From the NCBI GenBank assembly GCA_951640195.1, contig OX621167.1, forward strand, positions 620,001-684,000: a stretch of DNA of 64,000 bases, in the 5' to 3' direction. Below, in pieces: positions 1-14,000 of the stretch. This DNA is from Porpolomopsis calyptriformis (Eukaryota > Basidiomycota > Agaricomycetes > Agaricales > Hygrophoraceae). Made by a program: the position numbers and the translations under genes. Positions within the stretch are counted from its first letter, which is position 1, and every line of letters begins with the position of its first letter. Under the pieces are notes generated by a model. The model was not told the origin of the DNA. It did no database searches and saw only the letters and a list, made by a program, of their open reading frames with translations.

Positions 1-8
1 TCCATCTC

Positions 9-2546
9 TCATTCCTCCTTCCCAAGCTTCTGAATGTCCTCCAACCCTTCGTCATACCCCCAAAACGCTCTCTCGCTTTCATCCAGACCATCACCCGGTA
101 TACCATCCTTACCCCCGGCACCACTCGAACCATCATCCCCGCCGAGACTTTTAAAGTAGCTCGCCTTCATCTCCTGCTCTGCCTTTTCTTTCTCTGCAAC
201 CTCGGCACTACTCATCCACATCGCTTTCTCGAGGAGGTGTCTCACAGCCGCCTGCAGGACGATGTACCCATGAGAGGCCGCCAGCGCGATCAACAGGGCA
301 GAGGTGAGCAGCTCCCGCGTGCTACGCGAATGTAGATGCGCGCCGACGGCGTGATCGGATGCAGGTGCTATTTGGCTGTGGTAATGGTGAGAAGGCGATT
401 GTGGCCGGAAGAGGTATACGAGAGCTGAGTTGGTGAGGGCGGAGAGCCAGGTCAGGAAGGACAAGGAGTCGAGCCAGGGTCCGATAGTGTCCGTTCGCGT
501 GGGGATGGGTCGGCGCATATGCACCGTGATTTTGAATGCATCTGAGCGAGATTCGAGGAAGTTGTTCAAGAGCGCCATAGCTAGGGATCAAAACGAAAAA
601 TAAATAAAACTAATGAGTTCGGAAACGAAGGCACGGCAAACGTAATTTTGAAGCGAAAAAAAAAAAAGTACACACCGGGAGCTAAAGGCCAGATGGTCGA
701 CCAAAGGGCGACATATCCAAACTGGGTCACCATCTCGCTGTAATCCTCATCCAACTCATATTCTGGCAACGCCACCTCTTCCCTGACCTTCTCCAAAAAC
801 TCCCTCTCTTCCTTGCCCTCCCCCTCCCCTACACCCTTCGCCTCATCCTCAAACACTACGCGTTTCTTTTTCCCGGACGGCACGTTCGGTCGCTTCCCGT
901 TCCGGAAAGAGTTGATCGCCCGAAGGATGTACGGAAGCCCGATTTCGAGGAAGTTATTCACGATCTGGTTTGTCACAGTATACGCGAACATCTCGTCCTG
1001 CAATCGCGACGGGTTGAGTTTCTTCCGCGCACTACTCGAGTCCATATCCCACATCCCGGCGGTCACGTTCTTCCCCGCATTCGAGGCAGTGTGATTCAAC
1101 GCAGCTGCCTGAATGTCCCGCGACGAGTTCGCCTCAATGAACAACCACACCTGGACAACATTCATAACGCCCTCGCCAAACGGCACGTATACGAACGCTG
1201 AAAGTGCCAGGCCGAGATACGCCACTAATGCTGATAGTGCAAATACCTTGATTGTCAGCGATGCAGCATATGCCGATTGGTGTTCGTGATTCTCCCACTG
1301 AGTGAAACGAACGGCCGAGCTACGATACAACGCCAAAACACGTGGTACAACCAAGGCAAATAAGATGGTTGGGCTAAAAGACTTTTAACGGTTGAGTGCG
1401 ATCAACTAAAATGAAACGCGTGGAAGTGGGGCACAGCACACTCACAATGTATTGACGCCCAGGGCCAGTATATAAATGTGTCACGAAGGCCTCAAACCCA
1501 AATATCGCAGTCAATAATGTTGCGAGCACGGCGACGAAAAGGAGAATGACAGGGAGGCTGGCAGCCTTCCTCAATTCACGTTTCCACCACGGAAAGCCGG
1601 GAATATACTCTGCCCGACGTTTCTCAACGCGAGATGACCCCCGGGTACCGTTGCGCAATGCGATCAGGCGCTCGCGTACGCGCCACCATTCCACGAAGCT
1701 AACAGACCAGAGCAGAAGAAGGGTGGAGTAGAGTGGCGAGTACGGTGTGCCAAAAAAGTGGAATGCAACGCCGATGGCTGAGGGAAATAGGAGGGCTTTC
1801 GTATAGAAAGAGAGGAAGGAGAAGTACAAGGCGACAGAATCGCCCAACTGGATTAGCGTGGGGTTGAGCGAACTAAGAGGATGTAAAGCATGATACTGAC
1901 GTGTTCTCGTATCGTTGTTAGCGACAAGGTCGGGGTGACGGTGCCTACTTCTCCAGGTTTACGGAGACGATACCAAATACACCACTGGTTATCGAAATCG
2001 CGGTCGTGTAAGACGAGAACAGACTCTACAAAACGCCAGGTGGGCGAGCCCGGCAGAATGCCAAGACCACCGTCAGCTGGTGTAGATGTGACATAGGCGT
2101 GCAGGATGCGGAGACGATCGGCAGGCGAGATCGGGGAGTCCAGGCCTGCGGCGGTATGTGGGGACGCTATTGGAAGACCGTAGAGAAAATCAGAGTGTCT
2201 GCATAATTTAGTACTCAGAAATGCGCATGGGACATCAAGCTGAGGTTCTGGGGAGCACGATTGACATAGAGGGCAAGCGGGTTTGGATTACGGATACATA
2301 AATGACGAGTACTCACCGTTCGCGCTTCACAAGACGATTTATGACAGACTGAGGACACGAGACGAATACGAGGATATGCCCTTGTGTCTCTCCACGCCTT
2401 CCAACGGCGTTCAGCCCGCCGTGCTTGAGGACATCAAGCAGGCTAGAATATTGATGCTCGGCATCACCGACCTCGGAGCGTATGTGTTGTTTGGAAATCG
2501 ATTTGATTCGAAAGGCAATGACCAAATCCGCTTTGGGGGGCGACAT
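9..2546 (-). CDS. IST2: Ist2-type anoctamin (TMEM16 family) membrane protein
   Basis: Multi-pass membrane protein of the TMEM16/anoctamin family. Fungal Ist2 relatives sit in the cortical ER and link it to the plasma membrane; other TMEM16 proteins move ions or lipids. Five exons join in frame: 2546-2317, 2198-1901, 1847-1446, 1381-676 and 580-9, giving 735 residues with its own stop, so the gene is complete. Residues 1-175 form a cytosolic domain with DLVIAFR near the start and LVKRERHSDFLYGLP across the first junction. The anoctamin core opens with GDSVALYFSFLSFYTKAL and runs through WPLAPAMALLNNFLESRSD. The tail after the last helices is short and acidic (ends KLGKEE) and lacks the long basic tail yeast Ist2 uses to bind the plasma membrane, so a tethering role is uncertain. 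It is divergent with the thymidylate kinase gene. The family call is firm; the exact function is inferred. Confidence 0.9.
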
Positions 2547-2594
2547 CTACCGACTCGTACAGAGCACACCAGGTTGATGTTTATTTGTAGACTA
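2547..2594. promoter_or_regulatory. 48-bp gap between two divergent start codons
   Basis: The anoctamin ATG (minus, 2546) and the thymidylate kinase ATG (plus, 2595) lie only 48 bp apart. Any promoter for each gene must therefore reach into the other's 5' end. No TATA box is visible. Confidence 0.6.
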
Positions 2595-3357
2595 ATGGCC
2601 AAACGAGCACCTTTCATCCTCATCGAGGGCCTCGACAGGTCCGGCAAATCCACCCAAGCCTCCGTCCTTCTCAACCGTCTCCAATCACGCGGTATCCCAG
2701 CCAAACTGTTCAAGTTTCCCAGTGAGCACACCAGCACCCCCATCCGGAGGATGTTCCAACAGACCACGCAGACCGCACCACTCCCATCGGGAAAATGATA
2801 AACTCCTATCTCCAGTCGCAGTCCGACTTGGACGACCGCGCTATCCACCTCCTCTTCTCCGCCAACCGATGGGAGCTAGCGTACGTCCATCTCAAATCCC
2901 CCACTCTCCCCTTCCTTACCTGACCTACAGATCTTCGATCGAAGAACTCCTCAAGAGCGGTACCACCGTCCTCTGCGATCGCTACGCCTTCTCCGGAATC
3001 GCCTATTCCGCCTCCAAGGGCCTCCCATACGCATGGTGTCGCGCACCCGAGATCTCTCTCCCCGCGCCCGATCTGACCCTGTTCCTCGACATCCTGCCAG
3101 AAAAGGCGAAAGAGCGGGGCGGGTATGGGGAGGAGCGGTATGAAGAGGAGGGCATGCAGAGACGGGTCCGAGCCGTCTTTGAGCTGATCGGCCGGGAAAT
3201 AAACGGAGCCAAAGAAGGTCCGAATGGAAAATGGGTCACGATTGACGCAGGCTATGAATCGCACGCCGTCACCGAGGCGATTTGGAAGCACGTCGAGCCT
3301 ATCATAGACGGTACCGAAGACGACATCCGACGACTTTGGGAACATCTACAATCATGA
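2595..3357 (+). CDS. CDC8: Thymidylate kinase (dTMP kinase)
   Basis: Phosphorylates dTMP to dTDP with ATP, an essential step in dTTP synthesis. Three exons, 2595-2721, 2772-2880 and 2931-3357, give 220 residues, normal for the family. The P-loop is [10 protein letters not shown] (residues 10-19). The first junction restores [17 protein letters not shown], the second ends exon 2 in [11 protein letters not shown], and exon 3 carries the DRYAFSG motif and the lid-region arginines. The start [12 protein letters not shown] was chosen because it sits directly before the P-loop strand; upstream open sequence belongs to the divergent anoctamin gene. I am sure of the function and splice sites. Confidence 0.95.
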
Positions 3358-3616
3358 GCTCTTCGCAGTATTATAGGTTCTCGATGTATTCGATTGTAAC
3401 ATACACGGCTGTATCCAAAATCAACGGCGGACTGGGGAAAAGGATCGATGGACTACAGAAAATTTGGAGACGTTTCTTCTTTCCAAGGGTAAAACGAGTG
3501 TGAGATTCCTCTAAACCAAACAACCCACGTCACACTAGGTGCGAGATCTGCCCATGCGAATGGGATCAGAAAGATGACGGGTGGGAAGGCATTCGTGCGC
3601 ACAAGATGTAATTTCA

Positions 3617-4844
3617 TCAGCTACCCGACGAAAATCTCGAGACGAGAACGGCGAGAGCGATGAGAATGCCCCATCGCCACTTGTCCCATATCATCTTCTG
3701 CCAGATGGATGCCCATCCCGCACCGCCCTCGACTTTCCCACTTCCGGTTGGGTATCCACCAGGAACGACAGCGTGAGCTGCGGGTAGTCGCACAATTGCG
3801 GGTGAAGAACTAGTCTCGGACAAGGCAGGCTGGGAAGGGTGAGGTGGTGGCTGGGATGGAGCGATGGGGTTGGAAGTATCTGGTATGCCTCTCTCTTTCT
3901 CGCCCATGTTCGGTAAATTCCGGGCTTCTGGAGTACAAAACTAACAGAAAAACAGCGGGCGCTGATTAACACAACGCTGACAAGCGGACGTGGATTCCGG
4001 ACTCACGTCAGGAAAGGCTTCTCTGAATTTAGGTTGACCAATATTCCAAGCATGACTCCGCACCGCGAACATGCGCTTATGAGCATCGGACGAGGTGACG
4101 GAGCCAGTGGTCATCTCGTCTGAGAGCATGAAGGACAGCAAACCAGTCAATCTAATGGGATTAAGACAGTCAGTCAGGCTGAAGCTAAGCCGGCGGCGGT
4201 CATATTTAAATGAAATCGCCGGAGATGGTTACAGAAAACAATCACACACATGGTAGCCACGCTCCATGCTGGATTCCACTAGATTGATAATGAGCAAACT
4301 AGGATGTAAGAGGAAAAACAGAGACGGACGGTTCCCGGGTGGAAATCGGACATTGAAAAACAAATCTTTTTCGATGGTTGGAAGCGGCCAGACGGAGTCA
4401 ACATCTGTAACACATGATACGAGGATGAATGGATGTCTGGATGAGCAAAGAACGCTTGATACTTTGATTCCGGGGGGCTTGAAGGGATATTCTGAAGGGA
4501 AGAGGAGTACTCCGTGATACTCGCCACCAGCGAAAGGAGAATCGGGAGGGCCACGCTGTAGGAGTAGGATTGAGCGGCCAGAGGAATGGGAAAGGAGAAA
4601 GGCAATCGCACGATAAGGAAGTTCCCTGTGGGTATAAGGTTTGAATAAGTGCGAAAGAGCAGGAAATGGGAGACGGACAAGTGAGGATGTTCTTCTCCTC
4701 TGGAACAGCCCACACAAACGGAGGGGGTTCCTTCTGCATGGCAACATATTCTTTGGCGAGCTGAAAGGGGTAGGATTAGCATACACTCGTGAAGGTTAGG
4801 GTACCGGTTGGACATACGCGCTTGTGAGTGGCTTTGCTAGCCAT
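3617..4844 (-). CDS. UBC6: Ubc6/UBE2J-type ER-anchored ubiquitin-conjugating enzyme
   Basis: E2 enzyme of ER-associated degradation, tail-anchored in the ER membrane, which in yeast passes ubiquitin to the E3 Doa10. Eight exons, 4844-4818, 4760-4679, 4625-4612, 4555-4463, 4404-4330, 4278-4250, 4151-4007 and 3940-3617, give 262 residues. Exon 3 is only 14 nt and completes WNFLIRGPPDSPFAGGEYHG. The catalytic cysteine lies in PSKKICFSMSDFHPGTWNP (exon 5), typical of the non-canonical UBC6/UBE2J group, which lacks the HPN motif. A proline- and serine-rich linker leads to one C-terminal helix, WGILIALAVLV, the tail anchor. The DOA10 gene lies about 6 kb away. Its ATG is 105 bp from the CWC27 stop codon, in tandem. 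Confidence 0.94.
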
Positions 4845-4934
4845 GACTGGAATCGGGATTGAAAGTCGGGGCGAGGGGAAGGGATTGCTTACATATGGCA
4901 TAGCCACTAGATATAAACTTGCACAAATAATCAA

Positions 4935-4952
4935 TTTTAGGGTTAGGGTTTA
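4935..4952. repeat. Interstitial telomere-type repeat between CWC27 and UBC6
   Basis: TTTTAGGGTTAGGGTTTA, two TTAGGG units plus flanks. It overlaps the last bases of the CWC27 stop codon and lies about 90-108 bp upstream of the UBC6 ATG. TTAGGG is the basidiomycete telomere unit, and in yeasts such motifs can bind Tbf1/Taz1-type factors. A regulatory role here is inference. Confidence 0.6.
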
Positions 4953-7024
4953 TTGCTTTCGATACCGTCTGCCGGTACCGCCTCTCGATTTCATCGCCCG
5001 TCTTCGCTCTCTTTCTTCCTCCTTCGCCCGCGCCCCTCGTTCTCGTGGGTCAATCACCTCGTAATCCCTCTCCGCCTTCTTCGATTCTTCCCCGTCATCT
5101 TTTGGAAAGTGTAGAGCGTGGGTCATAAATCCACGGTCATCATCCACTTCCATCTCTCCATCCTCCTCTCCCGCCGCCTTCTCTTCCTCTTCCCCTCCTG
5201 CCCCTAGCTCGTTATCTCCCATGCCCAGCGAAGAGCTCTTGAGCATGCTTCGAAAGTTGTTCAATGCTGCAAGCACATCACCCTCATCCTTCCTCTTTCC
5301 ATCTTTCCCCTTTTTGCTCAAGCCTCGCCCTTTGGCATACTTTGCGAGTTCTTCTTCCAAATACGACTTGCTCTTTTTTTTCTTTTGTTGTACTTCCTCG
5401 TCGCTCCCATTCCCATCTCGCCGACGCGAAAGCTTCCGAATCTCAGCCTCCATCTTTTCTATTTCGGCCTTTCGCGAATCACTGTAGCGGAGTGAGAAAC
5501 ATTCTCGGATTTGAAGAATCACTCGGACCTTCCGGCTGCTTGCTCCTGCGCGTGCCGCTCTCTGATTTTGGTAATATCATCGTCTTTACGTTTCGGTGGG
5601 TCCTTCTCCGGCTACAGTAATTGCGCTAAGTCATAATACTTGGGGAATAAAAAATCCTCACTTGTTTTTGACTTTGACTCGGCTGCGGACGATTTAACGC
5701 CACGAAATCCGGAATGGCTGGTTGAGATATTTCCATGACTGCCAGAAAAGGGAATCAATTCATCAAATCGTATCAGACCAGATGAAAACTCGCACGATCG
5801 GGTCTGGCAATAGCCTTCTTCTTCGTCAACGCAGCTTCATCACCCTCCGCGGATTCCTCGTCAGCACCAAAGCTAAGTAACTTTACATTCCTAACCAAAC
5901 CACCAGTCAGCGTCGTGAAAGCAAGCAGGAAAGCTAAAAAAAAGGAATGGGAAAACATCAAGCACTTTTTAGCGCTTCGTCTTCTTTCATCTTCCTCTCG
6001 TTCCCGTTGAGCTTGTTCTCTGGCACGTTGTTGAGCGCGTTTTTCCGCCGCGGTGATTCGAGGTATGATATCCGTAAACGGATTGTCCACTATTCGGATA
6101 CTCTTGATTTTGGGCGGACTACACCCGTGGTTCCGATCAGACTTGAAACTCCAAACAAAAACAGACGAACTAAACGGGACGCTCGTCGGCACCGATCTCT
6201 ATGAGAAATGAAAGATAAAAATAGACAGGGCAAGGTTTCCACTACCACTCACCCATTTCTCCGATTTTCATCACATCTGTGTGTATCTGTGAGTAGGTGG
6301 AAAATAACAAGAAAAATAGCAAACCTACTATAGACGGTATCCCCCATACATCTACCGAACAAAGTATGTTTCCCATGCAATTCATCCGCGCGATCTGCGC
6401 AACGCGACATTCGCCATCAGCCCAACCTCGGCATGGGGGATGGTAAAATGTACCAAGAGTGATGAAGAACTGAGAATCATTCGAATTTTTCGTCCCATTA
6501 TTTGCCATCGCCACCAAACCGCGGTGCGCAAAGCGAAGCCGGGGGTGAATCTCATCTTCAAACGGTTCTGTAAATAAGGAGGGCAAGGTGCGCGTTAACT
6601 TTCGTTCTTGAAACAAAAAGCACACTCACCTCCGTAGAACGACTCTCCACCTCCACCTGTACCCGTCCTATCGCCAGTTTGAACGAGAAAACCCGGAACG
6701 ACTCTGTTTTTTTCTTCTTTCGTCATCACCCCCCAACACTCCTACCAGTTCCCTTACTTACCGATGAAAAATCACACCGTCATAATACCCTACAAACGAA
6801 AAATCGTATTAACTGCACAGCGTGGTACAAGAAAACACGCTCGACTCACCCTCCATGGCCAACGCCAAGAAATTCCTACACGTCCGTGGTGTTTCCTAAA
6901 CCACGGTCTTTCAGTCAACTCCGAAGAGCGTGGATGAACACAGACGCACCTTTGACCATAGCTCGACGTCAATCTCGCCCGCGGTTGTGTTAATAATGAC
7001 CCGGCCATTCGTAGGCAAAGCCAT
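4950..7024 (-). CDS. CWC27: Spliceosome-associated cyclophilin Cwc27
   Basis: Cyclophilin-domain protein of the activated spliceosome. Thirteen exons (7024-6950, 6895-6850, 6789-6762, 6703-6630, 6567-6454, 6394-6329, 6276-6253, 6198-6171, 6118-5966, 5890-5796, 5738-5662, 5611-5529, 5481-4950) sum to 464 residues. The cyclophilin fold covers residues 1-180: GRVIINTTAGEIDVELWSK, then FHRVVPGFLVQTGDRTGTG, then MANNGTKNSNDSQFFITL. The arginine of FHRV is kept, but the active-site tryptophan region reads RADELHGKHTLFG, as in Cwc27 proteins thought to have weak or no isomerase activity. The KKIKS-like stretch VYPPKIKSIRIVDNPFTDI follows. The C-terminal half is charged coiled coil ending GGTGRRYRKQ. 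Several exons are only 24-28 nt. Function is clear from homology. Confidence 0.93.
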
Positions 7025-7824
7025 GCTTTTTGGTTCAAAGTCCACTTGTTTGTGACTATTTGTTCATCAATGCATTGAATTTCCAAGTCCAAATCAATAT
7101 AAGATGGTACGGGTAAGGAGAAAGATACGTCTACCACACATGGATGCAAATACACCAGTAGACGAGAGAAAAACGGGAGAGAGAAGAGAGAAAGCAGAGA
7201 AAATGAAAGAAAGAAACAGAATCACAAAAAGTACAAGATAATGCGATGCTCTCTAAACAGATGATTGTCTCGTCTCGTGATGCTATCATGATTTCGGAGG
7301 GAGGATATCAATAAATGTCCCGACTGCGCGTCGCAAGGAGGAGAGGAGAGGAGGTGGGCATCCGCCAGTGGAATATGGCACTCTAGCTTGTTTGAAACGC
7401 ACATGTATACTTGGGAGTTGAATTGTGTACCTGCTCATAATGCGGTTGCGGCCTGCCGTTGTCTATGCTGTATGTGATGGAAGCCTGTGTCGATTGGATG
7501 GTACGTAGGGTATGTAGACGAAAGGTGGCGCGATGGATTGCATGGGGGGGGATTAGATGGGAATGTTCGCGCGTGTAGACAAAGGACTGATAATAAGATA
7601 GGCCAGGAAGTTCGTAAATGAGCAGTGATTAATGGGACGAGAAGTGTCGTAAGAGCAGCGCAAAGTCGTCGGTGAGTCGAGAGATTAACAGTCACAGAAC
7701 CAAGGAGTCGAGGGGTAACGAAATGTCTGATTTTGATTTTTCAATTTTTTTGTTTCCAAGTTTCTTTAGTGGAAGAGGAAAGATTAGGGCGAAGGAAACA
7801 GGAATCAGTGGTCACGTATCGGGG
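7025..7824. other. Intergenic: CWC27 5' side and DED1 3' side
   Basis: 800 bp between the CWC27 start and the DED1 stop codon. It holds purine-rich stretches near 7160-7230 and a G8 run near 7542. Short open frames here show no homology or codon pattern I recognise. Confidence 0.5.
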
Positions 7825-9770
<1,946 letters not shown>

Positions 9771-9947
9771 ATTATAAGTGGGAAGTCAACCGAATTTTTT
9801 TTTTGCTGTTGAACACGACGAGGAATTGTCTAGTAAAGATGATGATGGTGGAAGGGATGAGAGAAAAGGTGAAACTGAACTGACCGAAAAAAAAAAAAAA
9901 AAAACCCTTTGAAGTCGATTACTAATTATTTCCCACGACTAGCCAGC
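9771..9947. promoter_or_regulatory. Shared DED1/SEC72 promoter region with poly(dA) tract
   Basis: 177 bp between divergent start codons. It contains a run of about 18 A at 9887-9904 on the plus strand and a T9 run near 9797. Homopolymer tracts of this kind exclude nucleosomes in fungal promoters (general knowledge). The run ends 43 bp before the SEC72 ATG. Confidence 0.5.
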
Positions 9948-10796
9948 ATGGCTCAACACGCCCATTCACCAGACCAACCTCATTCCCATTCACAGCTCAA
10001 GTTCCAGTCTCAGACTCCCGTACCCCTTTCGCCCCTGCCAGATCCAGCTATCCAGGCAGCCATAGATGCAGCCTTTCATCCCGTGAACCTCGCTCTCGGT
10101 CCACCTGACGGTTCCACCGTCCTCTGTCAACCACACTCGCTCGAGAAATGCGCCGACTGCGGCCTCGATTTCGTCAATACCAATCGTCTCGCAAAGCTGC
10201 TCATCCTCAACCCAAACCTCATGTGTCCCCCACCACCCAACGTCGTGACCCCGAAGCTAACCCAAGCGATCAACAATATGAAGGAAGAAGGAAACGTGCG
10301 TTGCCTCGTACTCGTGTTTCTCGCGCTTTTTTCGATTCTCTCCGTGCAGATACTCTTCAAAAAGGGTCTCCACACCCAGGCCATCTCGCGGTACACGATG
10401 GCCGCTAACCTTGCCGTCCAGCGTCCGCCATGGGAGGCACAACAATTCATGCGCGAAGAGCTCTCCACAGTCGTATCCAACCGCTCTGCCGCCCACCTCG
10501 AGTCGGGAGACCACATCAATGCCCTCATTGACGCTGATACTGTCATATCCCTTCGGCGTAACTGGAGCAAAGGCCACTTTCGCAAGGCAAAGGCTTTGCT
10601 TGGTTTGGGTCAGCTGGAGGAGGCCAAAGAAGCCGTCAGACTCGGTTTATCATACGAGCCAATGAATACGGTCAGTTTGCGAAGGTTGTTGTTGCCCATC
10701 GCTCACATTGCCCTCTAGGAATTGAACAGCTTCTTGGCTGATATAGAGCGAGTAGCAGCACTCATGAAGTCAAAACAGGAAACGAGTAGTCTTTAA
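9948..10796 (+). CDS. SEC72: Sec72-like TPR subunit of the ER post-translational translocon
   Basis: TPR protein resembling fungal Sec72, the cytosolic subunit of the Sec62/Sec63 complex that receives chaperone-bound precursors at the ER. Three exons, 9948-10295, 10350-10670 and 10719-10796, give 248 residues. Residues 1-110 include two cysteine pairs (LCQPHSLEKCADCGLDFVN) and the proline-rich lead CPPPPNVVTPKL. The TPR block follows: INNMKEEGN, ISRYTMAANLAVQRPPWE, REELSTVVSNRSAAHL, and KGHFRKAKALLGLGQLEEA. The start MAQHAHSPDQ is the first ATG; the frame is open slightly upstream but only with a TTG. The RPPWE and REELS motifs are the basis for Sec72 over a generic TPR protein. Confidence 0.82.
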
Positions 10797-11012
10797 CTTG
10801 TGCACTACAAAGGCTTCTAGGACGTCCTTTATATCCCCATACCTTTACCAGTACTACATTCTGTCTTTATACATCATTTGGGTGCAAACTTCCAGTTTCG
10901 GTCTGTGCTCAGGTCGTCACGCTACTACCTTCGTGGCGCTTGACTGGTAACCTCGGTGGACTGACTCCAACCTCAAAACTCACCATTTTCATTCCTTGTT
11001 CGATTCCTTCTT

Positions 11013-14000
11013 ATGCACCACCCACAAATGCAGGAAGCAGAGGAGCAAGGTGAATCCGACTTGCCGCAGACCCCAGTTTACCACCTAATGTATTCCAGAC
11101 ACCTGTCGCATTTGCAGTGCACCAGCTGAACCCGATCAACCTCTCTTCTATCCTTGCAAATGCGCCGGGACGATTCGTTACATCCATCAGGATTGGTATG
11201 TGCACCGTCATGTGGAATGCAACACAAAACTTCAGCTACCTTCTTCAGCTTAACTACATGGTTGGCGCATAGCAAGAAGAAAAATTGTGATGTCTGCAAA
11301 TATCCCTACTCATTCACAAAGGGTTCGTAGTTCCATCTTGTTCAGTTCTCATCATTAAATCATTTGTCCAGTCTATGCTCCTGACATGCCCACAAGGCTT
11401 CCATTTGTGCTCCTCATCCGCAGACTTGCTCAACAATTCCTCTTTATGATACTATTCGGAATAAGAGCAGTCGCGGTCGGAATAATTTGGCTAGCCATAC
11501 TCCCGTGGATCACTGTGTGGACTTGGAGGATGTATTTCTCTGTTGGAGACTCCACGTACGTTTGTTCTCTACCCTCGTTTCTCCCCCGAGTTTACATCTA
11601 TCAGAGCATGGTGGATAAGCGATAGACCCCGCCCGTCTCCCACAGTCCTTGCCCTTCCTTCCTACTCCCATCCAACACCCGACACTGACCCCTCAGACTC
11701 TTCGAATAAGTTAGTTTTCGGTCGGATTTCATCACACCCACTGTGGCTCGCTCTGTCCGCCGACATTTTCACCGGTCAAATCATTGCCTCACTGGTCGTT
11801 CTCACATTTGTCGCCATGTTTCTCCTTCGGGAGTGGATATCCCAAAATGCCCGACCCGGAGTTTTTGAAGAAGACGAGTTCCTCCCGGAAGAAGGACAAC
11901 GCCCGGCAGTCGAACAACAACCACAAATCCCTGAACCCCTTCCTCCCATCCCGCTTGCCGACCGTTTTCCCCAGGACATTGATGATGTGAGGGAGCGGAT
12001 CATGTTGATTGGCCAGGATTTGGGTGATCGACCCATTCAAGATGAACCACGCTCCGAGCATGACGCGGCTGCGGCAGACCACGATAGAGAACGTTCCGAG
12101 GACAGCACAGACCCTGCTGATGCCCATGCTCGTCGCAGATCACGTCATGCAAACCGAGCAGATGTCTCTGACGACATCCCTGACTCTGAAAGCTCGCGTA
12201 GAAAATCATTCTCTCGTCGCATCCATGCAGCACGTCTTTCTCGATTGGAGGACCAAGAGAACGAAGCCAGCTTGGGCCTTCCTATAGCCGAAGCGCGTGA
12301 ATTTGAGTTCACTTTCAAACCAACGGCACAATTTTCAGAGCAGACCACCTATGAGGCTGAATCCCCAGGATCCCACCTTGACACTCCACCATGGCTAGAG
12401 ACCGGAGAACCATCTTCCACTCAAACTCAGTCTTTTCCACCTGTCGAACTCCTACCACCGTTAGAGCCCCTACCGTTTGCGCTTGCAAAGGCCGGCGAAC
12501 AGACACTATACGAAAATCGTGATGTATCTCCATCAGATTCGCTTTCTTCAACTTTATCAGAATCATCTTCCAGCTACGTGATGGCAGAAGCTGAAATGGA
12601 CCCACTCCCATCGGATTCTCCGCCACCACCCCAAAGTCTCCGCCGCCCACCATTACCAATCGCAACATTGCCAGGTACAGATGAGGCGGGTCCCATCGCC
12701 ACGCCTCGATCTTTGAACCCAACAAGAAGAAATACATGGGACTCTTCCTCCAGTTTTTCTATATATAAAGCTCCTGAAGAGCTTGAAATGGATTCCTCAA
12801 CAGCCCCTAGGTACTTCGACTCGGGAGACGGTTTGATGGAGGACGGACATGAGAACTATCCCTATCAACAGGATGTTGAAGAGGAAGATACGGACGTATC
12901 CACAGAAACAGAAATTGACGAAAACTCGGAACGAGCGTTGGATGACGAAGACTTCGAAGGAGTAGAATGGCAACATGAGATGGACCCCCATGAGAACGAC
13001 ATGTTAGATGCTGGGGAGGGAGAGTTCGGACAAGGGCAGCCTCAGCAAGGAGTGGGGGAACTCGCACCACCACCCGAAGTGGGCGATGAGCTGGATGGGA
13101 ATGTGGAAGACGATATGGAGGGGGCAATGGAAGGTATGGCATATCCAATTTGACGTGGTCTTTGAATTAATCAAACGTCCTTCAGCACTTGGCATGAGAG
13201 GTCCGATATATGGAGTCGTCCAAAATGTGCGCATCCTCCTTCACCACGGTGCATGCTGGCTGACTTCTTCTCAAGGCCGCTCTTATGATCTTAGTTCTCG
13301 ATACCGTTCTTGGCCTTGGCATCTGGCTACCGTTCACGATTGGCAAGTCGGCAGCCCTGCTATCTGTGCGTTTTTTTTTTTTTTCACGTCCTTTGGATGG
13401 TGTTGTGGACTTGCTGAGCGTGGTCTTCTCCAGCTGGACCCTTATCGATTTCTGAAACTTCTCCATTTTCCTATACGGGCGATGAGAATCGTCACGGATC
13501 CGATAGTCGACTCAATAATGTTCCTGATCGTCCGGTTTGTATTTCCATGTGTGCTGGGGGTCGCTCGTTGTCTGCTCAATGTCACGCTGTCCGTTGGCTT
13601 ATTTTTTCTCACCAAACTTTATGGTCAAGAGAATATTGACACCGGCTACCATTCATTCTCCGAGATGGTGTGTTGGTTTTTCGCCTCATTGGTGTACATA
13701 GAACTAACTAACAATTGCAATCCAGTATCGCTCATTCCTGGAACTGTTGCGTTCTCGACCAGAGGGTACTTGGACGTGGCCATTTTCTGTTGGGCACTCA
13801 AGGACTTCCGGCCTTCCGGTTATCCCCGGCCTTTCGAAGATACTCTTTCCACTGCTTAGCTCGGTCGAGCCCCAATATACTTCATGGTCTCAGAAAACGA
13901 GTTCTTCAGTTCTCCGCCTACAAACGAGTTGGAAGCGCATGGCGCTTGGCCAAGGCGCCAATGAAAAAGTGTTTGCTGTCGCTCTGGGTTACGCTGTCGT

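Noticed and set aside
6137..6171. 34-nt intron in CWC27
   Set aside because: Too short; a 52-nt intron with donor TTTA|GTTCGT restores ERPVYPPKIKS.
6324..6356. An earlier donor in CWC27 exon 6 (TTCG|GTAGATG)
   Set aside because: It would delete GDTVY; the donor at 6328 restores the family text FGRCMGDTVYNVMKIGE.
9909..9947. Upstream extension of SEC72 (KSITNYFPRL)
   Set aside because: It begins with TTG, not ATG, and abuts a poly(dA) tract; the first ATG is at 9948.
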